From the NCBI GenBank assembly GCA_037176705.1, contig CM073886.1:86711501-86775500 (forward strand): a DNA stretch of 64,000 bases. Reading direction: 5' to 3'. The notes under the pieces were generated by a model. It was not told the DNA's origin, ran no database searches, and saw nothing but the letters and a program-made list of their open reading frames with translations. The stretch is from Molossus alvarezi. Lineage: Eukaryota; Chordata; Mammalia; Chiroptera; Molossidae. The translations under genes and the position numbers were made by a program. Positions within the stretch are counted from its first letter, which is position 1. Each line of letters begins with the position of its first letter. Shown piece by piece: positions 44,111 through 56,030 of the stretch.

Positions 44111-46577
44111 CTACCAGCAGCACATGCAGGCTATTCCTACTTGGTGTCTGGGAAGAAGGTGCTGCTCCGGCTGTCCATGGGTTGCAGAGCTTCAGCTTTT
44201 AAACAGGACGGAAAGGATCCAGGGAAGGAGACTGCATTCCCACCTCTGGGGCTCCTCACTTGCCCAAGCTAACTAAGCAAGGAATGGTGATCCTTTAGTC
44301 CAGGGTCTTGTGAGCCCATTCCCCCGAAGACCTACCCCTCGCCAGAACCCCTGACACACCTTTGCACACAAGCTTCAGGGCTGCTGTGGGTAGGAACTAA
44401 GGGAAGGCAAGAAGGAAAGGAAAGCAGCCAGAAGCTCTCTTTCAGAAGGAAAAAGGATTCCTCCTAGTACAAGGGGAAGGGAAAAGGTGGGGATTTGGCA
44501 AGACAACACCTCTCAGATCTAACACACCATCATAAAACCAGGGCAAGGCTACAGAGGACCTTCTGAGGTCTCTGAAGAGAGGGGAAACTGAGGCTTAAGA
44601 AAGAAAGGCCTTCAGTCCCATTAAGGGGCCAGCCAGCTGGTTGGCCAGCAGGAGCTGTACCCTGGCCAGGCCACATCCAGAGTTCCCGTAAGGAGCCACA
44701 AGCAGGTCGGGAATTGTCCGCAAGTACAATTAGGAACAGTCAGAGAGCTAGTGGAAAGAAACGCAGAGGATCTGGAAAGCGTTCAGAGATGCAGGCCAAA
44801 AACGAGGAGGCGACAGGGAGGATGAGTGGTGAATAGCAGGGCCGCTCATGCCACGCTGTGGGTGGTCAGGGCTGGGCAAGGACAAGGGGAGTGAGAGCGT
44901 CCACCCTGATTTAGAAGAACAGTGAAGAATAGTCCTCCCTAATTAACCTGGGGGTGTACTCTTGAATTATTCCATTTGGATCAGAATCTCCCTGAGAGTC
45001 TGGTAATTAACGTCAAACAGAGGGTATCAGTCAAGATGTGAGGACCACCTCAGAGCATCTCCGTTCATTGTCTTGCTTACAGCTTCTGGTCCCCATCCCC
45101 TTCCAGGGAACAGCGGCATCACCTCTCAAGCACTGCCATAACCTGCCCAGCAGAACCACTCGGGGACTGCCTGGCTATTCAAACCCCTAGAAGGGAATGG
45201 TGTTTGCATTCACAAGGCCTCCACAGGCACACCCGAGGGTGAGGGCTGAGGACTTCTGACCCTTCCTTTCATGTCTTCTAACCGTCTGAATACCCCATTG
45301 GAATCAATCAGCCCGACTGTAGGTGGCCAAAAGGTCAAGAAGAAGTTAGATGCCTAAAGATGACTGTAAGGTTATGGAAAGAAAATAAATAAGTGCTATG
45401 AATGGCCCCTGATTATGGTTTTTAATCATCTCTCATAAATTCCTTGTTTTTCCCTTAATCCAAAGACTGTCAGTCAAAGTAAGAATATTGACGAAGAGAT
45501 TCCTAGACAGAAATCTCTTGATCTGGATACAGTGGTCAAAGAGAAACCCAGTATAATCCTCCTGCTTTCTGCCAAGCTCCCCACCCCCATCCCACATCTA
45601 CCCCAATCCTAGGCTATTTTTATAGCCAGGTTTTTGCAGACTTGGGAGATGTTTGAGGTGAAAAATAATGGATATATTAGATTCTCCGAGAACTGATCCT
45701 AGACACCTGACCTTGGCTGGGACCCCAAAATCATTCATTCTAAAGAAGGCAGAGCAGGGGTGGCAATCTGGCATGCTCGAGAGACACCCACAACCACTAA
45801 TTAGCACAGAACTTTCATGCCTGATTCTCTACTTACAGTGAAGGAGGAGAAAGAGCCCCAGATTGGTCAGTAAGCCCTCACGCTTTGTCCACATTCCTCA
45901 TATTTGTTCCCAAATACGCTCCCCTTCTCATGTTGGTGCAGCTTGGTACCATGGGAACTTCTCAGTCCCCCTCCCATTTGCATGCATCTGGCCCAGGGGC
46001 TGTGTGACATGACACAATAGTCGGTTCACGTTAACAAACTGCGGTACGCGGGCATATTTGGACAACATGGAACTCCAAGAACCAGGAGACACAAGTAGAA
46101 GCAGCAGCAAAGCGCACCTGGAAATTTAAGAAACTCTGATTATTTTAAATGATTAAGACGTTTCAAGGTCCTCTTAGGGAAATGTATTATCAGAAAATAT
46201 TCTGGGCCAGGAACACTCTGCAGAATCCCCCAATAGAAGAGGAGGCATGGCAGATGCCTACCAACTGAGAGCAATAAAATGTAAATAATTTAGAACTCCT
46301 TGATATTATCCTGCCTACTCACTACATACTTCTTTAATAATTAAATCAGCTCAGTCTTTAAAGAAGTTCTCGCTACGTAACTTAAATCATTCTCTGTTTT
46401 GCCTCTGAAAATGGTTCCTGTGTGGAACTCGTCCTTCCCAAGTGAGGAGCATTTATTTGCAAGGAGACATTGTCCTGCTGTTGTCAGTTTCCATGGATGT
46501 GTTCCACACATGCTCAGTGAGCATCATGGTTCCGATCAGAACTCTCCTTAAGGTATCACCAATGTCAGAAACTGTTT
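44111..46577. other. Unassigned mostly unique sequence
   Basis: No gene recognised over about 2.4 kb. A weak MER5-like antisense block may lie near 44960-45060. 45355-45480 and 46120-46420 are AT-rich, non-repetitive and could include conserved non-coding DNA, but nothing decides it here. Confidence 0.45.
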
Positions 46578-46675
46578 CAGTGTTTTATGTCTATTGACAT
46601 AATTCCCACAACAATCCTATTACCTCCTGTCATTTCTCTATTTTGCAGATGAAGAAAATGGTTAAATAACTTGAA
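46578..46675 (-). repeat. MIR fragment
   Basis: GTCTATTGACATAATTCCCACAACAATCCTATTACC ... TATTTTGCAGATGAAGAAAATGG is antisense MIR core. Confidence 0.6.
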
Positions 46676-47337
46676 TAGAAAGCTTCCTTCACACCTGTCT
46701 CCCCCAACACTCATAGATCATTGCCTGGCATATTCACCATGGGAACAAAGCTGCATATAGCTCATCATGGTGTTAACTGAGTTAATTTTGTGTAGAAAAA
46801 ATGGTCTTGTTTTGGATGAAGCTGGTCCCTTTAAATATCTGAGGACGGAGTCTGGCTAAATCATTCACACCCAGGAAGCTCTGGGGGAGGGGGAGGGAAG
46901 TGACAGGGTAATTGAAGGAAGCTGAGGAATAGGGACATCAAATGCTTCCAGTACAAAAGACGGGACAGCAGCAGCACGAGAAGATTTAGAGGATTGGGAA
47001 AGAGAGCTGGGGCACGTTCATGTTTTGTAGAATGCAGTTTGCTTCAGAAATGAAAATTATTCCAGGAAGGTTAGAAGTCAGTACAGCAGATGAAAAGGCC
47101 AGAGTTGAGCAGAGACCCCAAGACCCAAAAAAGTGTAAGATCAGGTAAAATCACAACACTGTGATGCTAAGCGACTTAATAGCAAAGTGGGATTTACAAT
47201 AGTATCTGTGCCCTGAGGCTTTGCCTCTTAAAAATGGCTGAGAAGGTCAAACAAACCAGAGGTGTCACATATTAGGAAATAATATTACTATTTTATTACT
47301 GTACACTTTTGTTTTCTGTTTCACTTGCATATCTACT
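46676..47337. other. Unassigned sequence
   Basis: No gene or repeat recognised. Confidence 0.4.
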
Positions 47338-48136
47338 TATTTGTGTGTTTTTTTTTCAATTACAGTTTATAGTCAATATTATTTTGTATTAGTTTCAGGT
47401 GTATAGCGTAGTAGTTAGACAATCCTATTCTTTACAAATTGTTCCCCCTGATATTTCCAGTACCCAGCTGGCACCGTACATAGTTATTACACTATTATTG
47501 ACTGTATTCTCTGTGCTGTACTTTATATCCCTGTGACTATTCTGTAACCACCAATCTGTACTTCTTATCCCTTCACCTTTTCACCCAGCCCCCCAACCCC
47601 TCCCTCTTCTGGCAACCATCAGTCCGTTCTCTGCAACTATGAGTCTGTTTCTGTTTTGTTTATTTGTTTTTTTTAATTATTCTTTAGATACCGCATATAA
47701 GTGAAATCATATGGTATTCGTCTTTCTCGGTCTGACTTATTTCCCTTAGCATAATACCCTCTAAGTCCATTCATGCTGTCTCAAATTTTAAGATCTCATT
47801 CCTTTTTATGGCCAAGTAATATTCTATTGTATATAGTATGTACCACAGCTTTTTTATTCACTCATCTATTGGGTATTTTTTTTAATATGTTTGGTATGTT
47901 TTTTTAGAGAGAAGAAAAGAGAGAGAGATAGAAAAGAGAGAGAGAAGAAAAGAGAGAGAGATCGATGTGAGAGAGTAGCATCGATCAACTCCCTCCTGAA
48001 TGTTTCCCACTGGGGATTGAAGCCCAAAACCCAGGCTTGTGTCCTGACCAGGAATTGAACTGGGACCTCTCAGTCCATGGGACAGTGCTTAGTTCACTAA
48101 GCCACACTGGCCAGGTGGTATTTGTGTGTTTTTTTT
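47338..48136 (-). mobile_element. 5'-truncated L1 with 18-bp TSD, carrying a SINE at its 5' end
   Basis: The direct repeat TATTTGTGTGTTTTTTTT is perfect at 47338-47355 and 48119-48136. The L1 part (47356 to about 47876) is minus-strand 3' UTR and ORF2 end, with ATACCGCATATAAGTGAAATCATATGGTATTCGTCTTTCTC and GTACCACAGCTTTTTTATTCACTCATCTATTGGG. Its 3' UTR differs from the young L1A/L1B type, so it is an older family. A SINE lies between the L1 and the right repeat. Confidence 0.88.
47877..48118 (-). mobile_element. Bat SINE (no hairpin), nested at the L1 5' junction
   Basis: The purine-rich antisense CT block (GAGAGAGAAAAGAGAG repeats), ATCGATGTGAGAGAG, antisense B box GGAATTGAACTGGG and A box ACTAAGCCACACTGGCCAGG are present. 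Its short flanks GGTATTT on both sides suggest insertion exactly at the L1/target boundary. Confidence 0.85.
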
Positions 48137-49499
48137 AAGTGAGATATAAAATAATAAAAAAGTGAAATGTGTCAAGTACATAAATCCTGTGTATAGCTTA
48201 ATGAATTTTTACATATGTGTCAATTTAACCAACATCCATGTACTCTTGTCATAATTATAGCCTCCATTATTGCTGTGGTCCACATGATTGCCTAGGGCCC
48301 CCTGACTTCATGTTGGGTATGTAGAATAAGAAAGTACAATGAAACTCTTGAACCTCCTCTTTGTCTTGTCCAGGGATGGCGAGAAAAACAAATGACTCAC
48401 TTTGCTTTCAAGGGTGATGAAACAGTTTTCAAAATCTTATTTGTTCTTATTACTTTCAGAAGAAATTAGAATATCTTTTCTGAATGCAAAGGTGTTGGTG
48501 GTACTCAATTTATTGCAGGAGACGATTTTTCTCTGAGACCTGCTGTCCCTCTCTGCCCTCCGCGCCTCAGCAGCTTTCTCTTCCAGGCCACCATGTCCTC
48601 ACACCTTGTCTAAGGTGTCTGACATGAGCACTGCATCTGAGCTCGGTTCTCTGGCTGTGCATGCAAATCAACAGCCTGCAACACCTCTGCGCTCCACTTT
48701 GGAAGGGACACACTTGGTGGTGTTTTATTACAATTGATTCTCTTTGCATTTCAAATGAATATTGTAATATCATGGAAGGTCATCAAAACAAGGCAAGAAA
48801 GGGCTGCTGCCTTTCCTCTCTCAATCAGAGCCGTGGAGGTGATGGGGAGGAAGAATGGGGTGGGGAGGGTTCTAGGGTGAATGTAAGGGTGCAAAGAACA
48901 GAACATTTTGAAGTTAGCTGGGGTCAATGTGGGGCTCTGCTAGGAGATTGCACATTGAGCAATAATGGAGAGAACATCTCAGGAATTTTGAATAAGAAAT
49001 ACCTGGGGCCAAGCTGCATGGATAATGGAGCTGGAAGGCAGTTCTGGACCCCAAAGCTGTATGCACAGCCCCCCACCCCACCCCTTCACGAGGGCTTCAT
49101 GGATCTTCACTCTACCGCTGTCTAGTCACGCCTCATGACACAGTGCTTCCCCTCTGTTTCTGCTCAGTTTTTTTTTTTCTGCAACTTCACTTACATAACC
49201 CTGTAAGTTTCTGTACTTCCTAGTTAAATTTTGGAGGGAGATTGGCTAGGCTAATCACTTTCTTCAGGCCAACCTATGGGTCAGCTGCTCTTAGGTCAGG
49301 CATCTGCCCCACATTTCAGAGGCAGCTGGGAGAAGTTGGGTTGTCATAAGTGACTTCAAATGTGGCTGCCTATGTCTGCCCCCTCACCAGATGCTGCTTT
49401 TTCTCCTAAATTAGTATATAGGTATGGCAATTATCATGGTTAGCAAGAGGAAAAAAGAGAGAGGGCTGAGATGAATAAGCAGTTGGGTTTCTCTTCTTC
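48137..49499. other. Unassigned sequence, one long frame rejected
   Basis: A 154-codon plus frame at 48661-49125 starts in unique sequence and has no recognisable domain, signal or homology. No repeat family is evident across the segment. Confidence 0.45.
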
Positions 49500-49786
49500 A
49501 AAGATGAATTCCGCCCTGGCCGGTTTGGCTCAGCGGTTAGAGCATCGGCCCGTGGACCAGAGAATCCCGGGTTCGGTTCCCACTAAGGGCACGTACCTCG
49601 GCTGCAGTTTGTCCCCAGCCCCGGTTGGGGTCGTGTGAGTTGCAACCAGTCGATGTGTCTCTCTCACGTCGATGTTTCTCTTTCTCTTCCTCCCTCTTTC
49701 CCTCCCGCTCTACCTGAAGATACATGCAAAAAATGTCCTTGGGTGAGGATAAAAACAACAACCAACAAACCCAAAGATGAATTCCG
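49500..49786 (+). mobile_element. Bat Ves SINE with hairpin and 14-bp TSD
   Basis: The body is 49514-49772. The A box TTTGGCTCAGCGGTTAGAG, B box GGGTTCGGTTCCCAC, CT tract, hairpin TCCTTGGGTGAGGA and an (AAC)-rich tail are present. Duplications AAAGATGAATTCCG are perfect at 49500-49513 and 49773-49786. Confidence 0.95.
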
Positions 49787-49929
49787 AGAGGGCTTGCAGG
49801 GGAAAGACAGCAGCTGTGAACCGGGGTACAGTGAACTGGCCTGTTCTCAGCTCACAGCAGACATTGCCTGCCAGCGTGTGGCTGTAAGAGGGCAACTACA
49901 CTTTCACACGTGTGCATTGTCAATCTACC

Positions 49930-50345
49930 ACCTAATGACACCACACCACAACTCCAACAACCTCAGTGGCTTAAACAACAAATTCTTGTTTCTCATTCGT
50001 GCACCTGAGTTGTGGCTCTGTTGGGCCCAGCTGAACTGAACTGGTCAGCGAGGCATGGCCCTAGGCTACAGGTCAGAGTCAGGTCTGCTCCCTGTGTCTC
50101 TCGTTTTGGGATGATCTAGGATGAGGACACTACCAGGACATGTTCCTCTCAGGGGGTGTGGAAGAACGGCCGGAGACGGAGCCAAACTCGACAAGCACTA
50201 GTAAGCCTCCGCTCATGTTGTATCTGCCAATCTTTTAGTGTCCAAGGCAGGTCACAAGGCCAAGCCCAACGTGGGTGGGAAGTACACTCTTCCCATGGTT
50301 CGAAGGTAAGGGGAGAGGGAATATTTGCTGAACAGTAATGTAATC
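49930..50345 (+). repeat. Candidate ancient dispersed repeat, class not assigned
   Basis: ACAACCTCAGTGGCTTAAACAACAAATTCTTGTTTCTCATTCG and GTTGTGGCTCTGTTGGGCCCAGCTGAACTG resemble a sequence dispersed in many mammalian genomes. I cannot name the family with confidence. Confidence 0.35.
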
Positions 50346-50654
50346 GACTAGCCCATGGATTTGTCTCTACTGCCCTGAATCAGTTTCACTGCCAAACAAG
50401 ACAGTTGACGGCTCACAGGCTGACGCTGTAACCACCTAGAAAGAAGAAACCACACCTCAACTTCTTTTGTGCCTACGTCCAAGTATCTAACCCTAGGGGC
50501 CACTTTCCAAAGGTGCTCAATAAAATGCCTTTTAACTGGTCAAAATGATCAGAGTTCAGGACTAAAGTAAACATTAATCGATATGTGACCACGGTCAAGT
50601 TAATTAGCAGTTTCTCTGCTTGAAGGTCTGTGTATATGGAAAATAAAATGGGAA

Positions 50655-50830
50655 AATGAAGAGGTTAAGAACATGGGTTCTTAAGTCAAAGGTCTGGTTC
50701 TGATCCAAATTCACAAGTTCCTGGCTGTGTAACTTTGGGCATGTTGCTCAGCCTGTCTCAGTGTTCTCATCCATAGCGTGACAGTGATGATAGTGACTAC
50801 CTGATAGGGTTGTTTGAGGACTGCATGGTG
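50655..50830 (+). repeat. MIR SINE remnant, near complete
   Basis: AAGAGGTTAAGAACATGGGTTCTTAAGTC ... GGCTGTGTAACTTTGGGCATGTTGCTCAGCCTGTCTCAGTGTTCTCATCC ... GATAGGGTTGTTTGAGGACTGC covers head, core and start of the 3' part. Confidence 0.8.
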
Positions 50831-50949
50831 TGTTCACGGGAAGCCCATCGAGGAGGGCCTGACCCATGTAAGGATTGCGTGGTTGTAAACAAACTTAAAA
50901 AAAAAAAAAAAAAGCAATGCCTGCCTGTTAAGAGAGGCAGGATCATAAA

Positions 50950-51130
50950 TCAGAAAGGGCTGGAATTTAGGGTAAAAAACCTTGAGTGGAGTCCCACCTC
51001 CTCTAGTCACACCACCTATGACCTTGAACGAGTCCCAGTTTCCTCACCTAGGAAGTAATGGCTCCCTCCCCCGCCAGTGTGAGGATCGGGTGACGTGTGT
51101 GAAGGCACCTTTGCAAAGTGAAAACCATCA
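50950..51130 (+). repeat. MIR SINE remnant
   Basis: GAGTCCCACCTCCTCTAGTCACACCACCTATGACCTTGAACGAGTCCCAGTTTCCTCACC through GTGAGGATCGGGTGACGTGTGTGAAGGCACC is MIR core in sense order. It is the second MIR in 300 nt in the same orientation. Confidence 0.72.
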
Positions 51131-51579
51131 GAAAAATGAGCTGCTTTTATCAAATTATTTTGGTTTTCTTTCTGCGCTGCTTCTCTGGTGACAACTAATG
51201 GACGGCCACGAACATTCCTAATTCCATTTTTAGAGGTGTGCCGATGACACATGCCTTTCTCTGGAGCTCTTGGTCACGCACAGCATCGCCCTCTACTCTA
51301 GCAGGCAGCCGGCGAGCTGACCCTCACAGATGCCCACAGACAAACTGTGTCCCTCTCCCCCGAGCAACTACATGGACTTTTCAAAATTCTGCAGCACTGA
51401 CAATGGACATCTTGTAGAGTATTTACCTTGGCCTGTGCCTGTTGTCTTCACTTTCTCTCCCCCACTCCCTGTGTGTCCCCTGCATTCCCACTGTAGCTGC
51501 TCTTGTCAAGGTCAGATGACCAGCACTGCCAAGTCCGGTGCTCACTGCTCAGCAAATCTCACTCAACCTGCCAGCAGTC

Positions 51580-52520
51580 TTGCTTGGTAGTTGGTTACTG
51601 CCTCCCTCTTGAACGACTTTATTCAACTGACTTGTGAGCCACAGCCTCCTTCACGTGCTCCTTTACCACCCTCTAAACTGGAGGCTTGGTCCTCAGACCT
51701 CTCGTCGTCTCTGTGTACACTCACTCCCTGGGTGGTCTTGTTCAGCCTAGTGGCCTTAAATACCATCTCCTTGTTGACAGGTTCAAAATTTAATTCTTTA
51801 GCTTAGACATCACCCTCTACTCCTGCCAACAACAGAGTTATAAATCCACTGCCCGCTTGTCACCTCCACTTGGATGGCTAAGTGATGTCTCAAATGGGAT
51901 GTGTCCAAAAGTAGGCTCTTGCTGTCCTGACCTTGATCTGTTTTTCTGTTTTCTCCTGTCTGCCACTTCTCAGTAAATACAACTCCATTCTTCTCGTTGC
52001 TCAGGACAAAAGCATACATTCTCGCTCCTCTCTCTCTTACACCCCACCTGCAATTTATTAGTAACCCCTTAGGCTCTGTCTTCAAGTTGCATCCAGAATC
52101 TAACCCCTTCTTTTAAAACCACCTCTTCCATTTGCATCCTCATCTGACCAGCACCGTCTCTTCTGGATTACTTAAATGACTTCCTGTTACTACCCTGTGC
52201 TACCCTTCTCCCTCTCCCAAGAAGCCAGGTCACTTTAGAAGGCTGGTCACCTTATGCCATGCTCTTTCTGTACCCTCCAGTCAGTTCCAGAATAAAACCC
52301 CAAACCCTTACTCTGATCTGTAAGCCCCTAAATTCCAGCCCCCATTTATCTCTCCGGCCTCTTCTCACAATCCCCCTCCTGCTGCTGGTTTACTCTACGC
52401 CAGCCACACTGGCCTCCTTGCTCCTCCTTGGACACATCAACCAGCTCCCACCACAGAGCCTTTGCACTTCCCACCAAGCAATACCCTTCTTTCAAAACAT
52501 TGTCAGACAAAGAGGTGTTA
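51580..52520 (+). mobile_element. Long L2 (LINE2) remnant, about 0.95 kb
   Basis: Sense-order L2 blocks are continuous. They include GGAGGCTTGGTCCTCAGACCTCTCGTCGTC, CACTCCCTGGGTGGTCTTGTTCAG, CCACTTGGATGGCTAAGTGATGTCTCAAA, CAGCACCGTCTCTTCTGGATTACTTAAATGACTTCCTG, CCCCTAAATTCCAGCCCCCATTTATCTCTCCGGCC and CAGCCACACTGGCCTCCTTG...CACAGAGCCTTTGCACTTCCC. It covers the end of the L2 RT-bearing ORF and beyond, with many frame breaks. Confidence 0.78.
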
Positions 52521-53319
52521 CCACTGTGTGTCTCCAGAGATAGGATTGAAAGTTACTACTTTCTCCTTTATGCTTTTAAAAAGATTTCTAATTATTTTCA
52601 GTGACTACTATACATTTATTTTGTAATCAGAAAATAAACATGATTTAAATCAAAGCCAAGATCATAAAGGACAGCACTGTGTGTTTAAATGTAGTTGCCT
52701 AACTATATTGTAAAAAGGCACCTCCTGCAGCCCAGACAGGGGACCCACCCGCATACGGGCCTACCCCAAGCCTCCTGGTCTCCTCTTGGGCTCCCCACAA
52801 ACTCTTTGCCTCGTTTCCATTCTCCCCAGTGAATGAGCTTCTCACCAGGCTGGTGATAACCGACCTCCAGGTGAAGAGTCTGACTCACCGGATTAAAATG
52901 AAATAAAATGCTTTTTAATATGTAATCTAGCATGATGAGTAAATTGATATTTTCCCCTTATGAGTGGCATTACCTGTCATTCTAAAAATTAATCTTATTT
53001 GAGAGATGCTTAAAATATGGAGCGATGGCACAGTTCTTCAGCCCAAGCCGTACTGAGTAATTTTAATGTGTGAGTGAGGATTCTCCATGCTTTCTATGCT
53101 ATTTCCTTTTAAGCTATTAGCTACTCTCTATTTTCTCAGTTGCTATAGAAATGTACCTTCTGATTCTACTGCATTCTCTCTGTATAGTGGAGAACCCGCT
53201 ATTGACCTAGTTAAACTTAATATAAACAACCCAAAGAATTCTTTAGGTATAGTCAGTGATTAAGGTCAGGATGACATGGTTGAGGGGCCTCTCTCAGGTT
53301 TGGTAGGTGGGTGTCAAGG
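52521..53319. other. Unassigned AT-rich sequence
   Basis: No gene or repeat. The segment 52880-53100 is AT-rich and non-repetitive with TAAT cores, a weak candidate for conserved non-coding DNA. Confidence 0.4.
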
Positions 53320-53856
53320 CGGTAACCTCCACCTTTCAGTCATTCGCCAGAATAACTCACCCGGAAGGAAAGAGGAGAGGCACCTGCTCTATGTTTCTGG
53401 GCCTTTTAGAAAATGCGGAGTGGTTCCTTCCGCCGCATGTGGGGATCTACAAGAAAGGTGATGTTGTAGACATCAAGGGAAGGGCACTGTTCCAGCAGGA
53501 GTGCCCCACAATGTTCCCATGGCAACACTGGAGGAGTCCACATGTCACCCAGCATGCGGTGGGCACTGTTGTGAACCAGATAAGGGCAAGATACTTGCCA
53601 AGAGAATTTATGTACGTGTTGAGTGTACGGAGCACTCTAAGAGCCAAGATAGCTTCCTGAAACATGCGCGGGAACAGGATCAGAAAAAGAAGGAAGCCAA
53701 AGAGAAAGGTACCTGGCTCGCCCGAAGCGCCAGCGTCTCTGGGACTGGGTTCCAACGGAAGGGAGCCTGAGCCGCTGGAGCCCAGTCCTGAGAATTCATG
53801 GCATGATAAGTGTGAAAAAATAAAAGGCCTCTGCACTGGTTAAAAACAGAAAAACG
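53320..53856 (+). pseudogene. Processed pseudogene of ribosomal protein L21
   Basis: The parent encodes a 60S ribosomal subunit protein of 160 aa. Recognisable peptide segments in order are GKRRGT, GIYKKGDVVDIKG, VTQHAVGTVVN, then in a second frame ILAKRIYVRVE, HSKSQDSFLK and DQKKKEAKEKGTW. The nucleotide match extends into the 5' UTR (CAGTCATTCGCCA) and 3' UTR (GAATTCATGGCATGATAAGTG ... AATAAAAGGCCTCTG). No introns are present and an A-rich end follows, so it is retrocopied. The start codon is ATA at 53352-53354. Several small indels, including a 4-nt loss near 53580, break the frame. The C-terminal region is also scrambled. It is not functional. Confidence 0.9.
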
Positions 53857-54589
53857 TGGCTCCTATTTTCTTTGGGAGAAAAGTGATTTGGTGTGCCCAT
53901 CATTGTAGCAGCACTAGATGCAACTTCATTTTAAAAATTCACATGTTCCCTAAAGATAGACAAAGAACTGTGGCACGAGGTGAAAGAAGGAGTGGGGAGA
54001 CCCATTTGTCACAGATTTTGTGATGTGTTTCAAACCTTTTGTGTATGTCTTTCAGGCTCTTCGGATATGGAACTGAAATCTGCTTATACATGTCGGTGGT
54101 CTTTGTACTCCTCTGCAGTTTGCTCTGTTCCTTGGAGAGCTCTGTAGACTCGCTGCAGAAGAACAGCCTTTGTTCAGCCGCAGGCCTTGTCTGTGTTTGT
54201 CCTTGTGCCTGGCACTCTGCTGCCCCGTCCACAGCCTGGGAGCCTGTGACATCAGGAGGCAAAGTTTTTGCTGGATGGCTTAACTCAGTGGTCCGGTGCT
54301 CCGGAATGGAATAGGTGCACGTCGTGGGACTAGCCCTGTGGCTTACAGAATTCCATCAGACTGCACCGAAATTATTGATTCTGCTTAACATTAACACCAA
54401 ATGTGGGTGTGTGTCTTCTTTCCTGCAGAGTATGACCTCTGAACCACTGCAGGGAACTCAGGACCTCCACTTTCTCTTTTCGGAAATGGCGTGTGCTCCC
54501 ACCTTCCCCACCATAACACCGACCAACTGTGCCGTAAGGCCTGTCAGCAGCCCAGGGACCACGTCTGCCTTGTGTGTTGTTGTAACCCA
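53857..54589. other. Unassigned sequence
   Basis: No gene recognised. Frames of 91-107 codons on both strands (53939-54314) overlap and resemble nothing known. Confidence 0.4.
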
Positions 54590-54665
54590 GAGCCCAGTAC
54601 AGAGACTGGTGCATGCAAATGCTCAGTAAACATTTGTTGATTAATGGATGGGTGAGTTAGATGAA
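54590..54665 (+). repeat. L2 3' end fragment
   Basis: AGCCCAGTACAGAGACTGGTGCATGCAAATGCTCAGTAAACATTTGTTGATTAATGGATGG is the L2 3' terminus in sense orientation. Confidence 0.6.
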
Positions 54666-55424
54666 TGCAAGCCCAGGGAATGCGCTCCCGGCTTTCCCTC
54701 TAGGCTGCCGGCAGCTCTGCGTTGTTCATACCCACTGGCTGGAGGAGGAGGCTGGAACCTGCCCATTGCCCGTGAGCTGCCTCCCACCACCGGCTTGGTC
54801 TCTGCATCTGCAAAAGGCCTTGGGAATGTCGTGTTGTAGTTCCTGATGAAACTAAAACACAACCAGGACTCCGTACTCACGTAAGCAATATGCCAACTGA
54901 CTAATGACTCAAAATGTCAGGGTGTGTTCCCCAGCACTGCCATCTGAGTCTGTATGGTTGTTCCTTTTCATTACCACAGGTGGTGGCTTGAAGATGGGCT
55001 GGTCCCTTGGCTGGCATGAGGTAGAGCCACCCCCGAGGCTTCATATCCTCCGTTAGTTGTCCCCGTTCACTGCTGGCCTCTGTGTGCTCCTGAATTTTCA
55101 ATGCCTCCTGGACATGGAGGTCTCTCCTCTGGTGTTCATTTTGCAACTAAGACCTCATTTTGAACATGATTTTAAAATGACGGGCACTCCCCTGGCACAG
55201 TGGAATACACAGACTGCCCATTCAGCAATGTCCTTTATTCCTGAGTGCCCCTCAGGCACTTGGTTATGACTTGTGGTAGCTCGCTGAGTACTTTGTCAGC
55301 CAAACACTCAGGTTGGATGCTTTGTTTTTATAATTAATAACCAGTACAGGATTTTATTTAGCACTAAGTAGGAAACGCTTTCGCTAGTTATATACAGAAC
55401 AACATAACAATAACATCAATAATA
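54666..55424. other. Unassigned sequence
   Basis: No gene or repeat recognised. 54690-54830 is relatively GC-rich. Confidence 0.4.
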
Positions 55425-55660
55425 ACAGCCAGTACTATATGGCATTTACTATGTGCCAGACACTGCTCTAATTTTTTTACATATTAGAGTATGTACTTCT
55501 CGTAACAGTCCTAAGTGATAGGTATTACTGTAATCGTCCCCATTTACAAATGAGTAAACTGAGGCACGAAGAGGTAAATAATTTGCCTAACCCATCTAGT
55601 AAGAGGCAGAGTCAGGATGTAAACCCAGACAACCTTAGTCCGGTCCAAGCTATAAAACCC
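55425..55660 (-). repeat. MIR SINE remnant, near complete
   Basis: GGCATTTACTATGTGCCAGACACTGCTCTAA ... CCCCATTTACAAATGAGTAAACTGAGGCACGAAGAGGTAAATAATTTGCC ... GGCAGAGTCAGGATGTAAACCCAGAC is an excellent antisense MIR. Confidence 0.9.
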
Positions 55661-55804
55661 CACACCTTCTAAATTTACCTAAAACAACAGTGTCATTAGA
55701 GTGCTCCCTTCTTAAATCTTAATGACTCTAATCTCCACGTGGTCTCATTAACCATACACCCCTCCCCACATTCTCAAAGGTATCAATACACTAACACTCT
55801 CTAA

Positions 55805-56030
55805 TTCTTATGATGCATTCACTGTTTGCCAGGCAATGTGGCAAAAGCTTTACATCCGTCTCTCATTTGATTTCCAGAATTACCTCTCCACAGACACCAT
55901 TTTTGTCCCTCGTTGCACAGAAGCAGGAACGGAGGCCTGGCAGTGTGAAGGACTTTGCCCAAAGTCTTGGAGTGGTAACGAGGCAGAGCCAGGATCCCAG
56001 TCCAGGTCTAAGGGGCCAGATCAGCTCCCT
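55805..56030 (-). repeat. MIR SINE remnant
   Basis: TTCACTGTTTGCCAGGCAATGTGGCAAAAGCTTTACATCC ... GAAGCAGGAACGGAGGCC ... GACTTTGCCCAAAGTCTTG ... AGGCAGAGCCAGGATCCCAGTCCAGG is antisense MIR. Confidence 0.8.

Noticed and set aside
48661..49125. 154-codon plus-strand frame
   Set aside because: No domain, signal peptide or membrane segment, and no recognisable homology. Treated as chance.
53939..54314. Overlapping 91-107 codon frames on both strands
   Set aside because: No recognisable domains on either strand and no link to the nearby RPL21 pseudogene.
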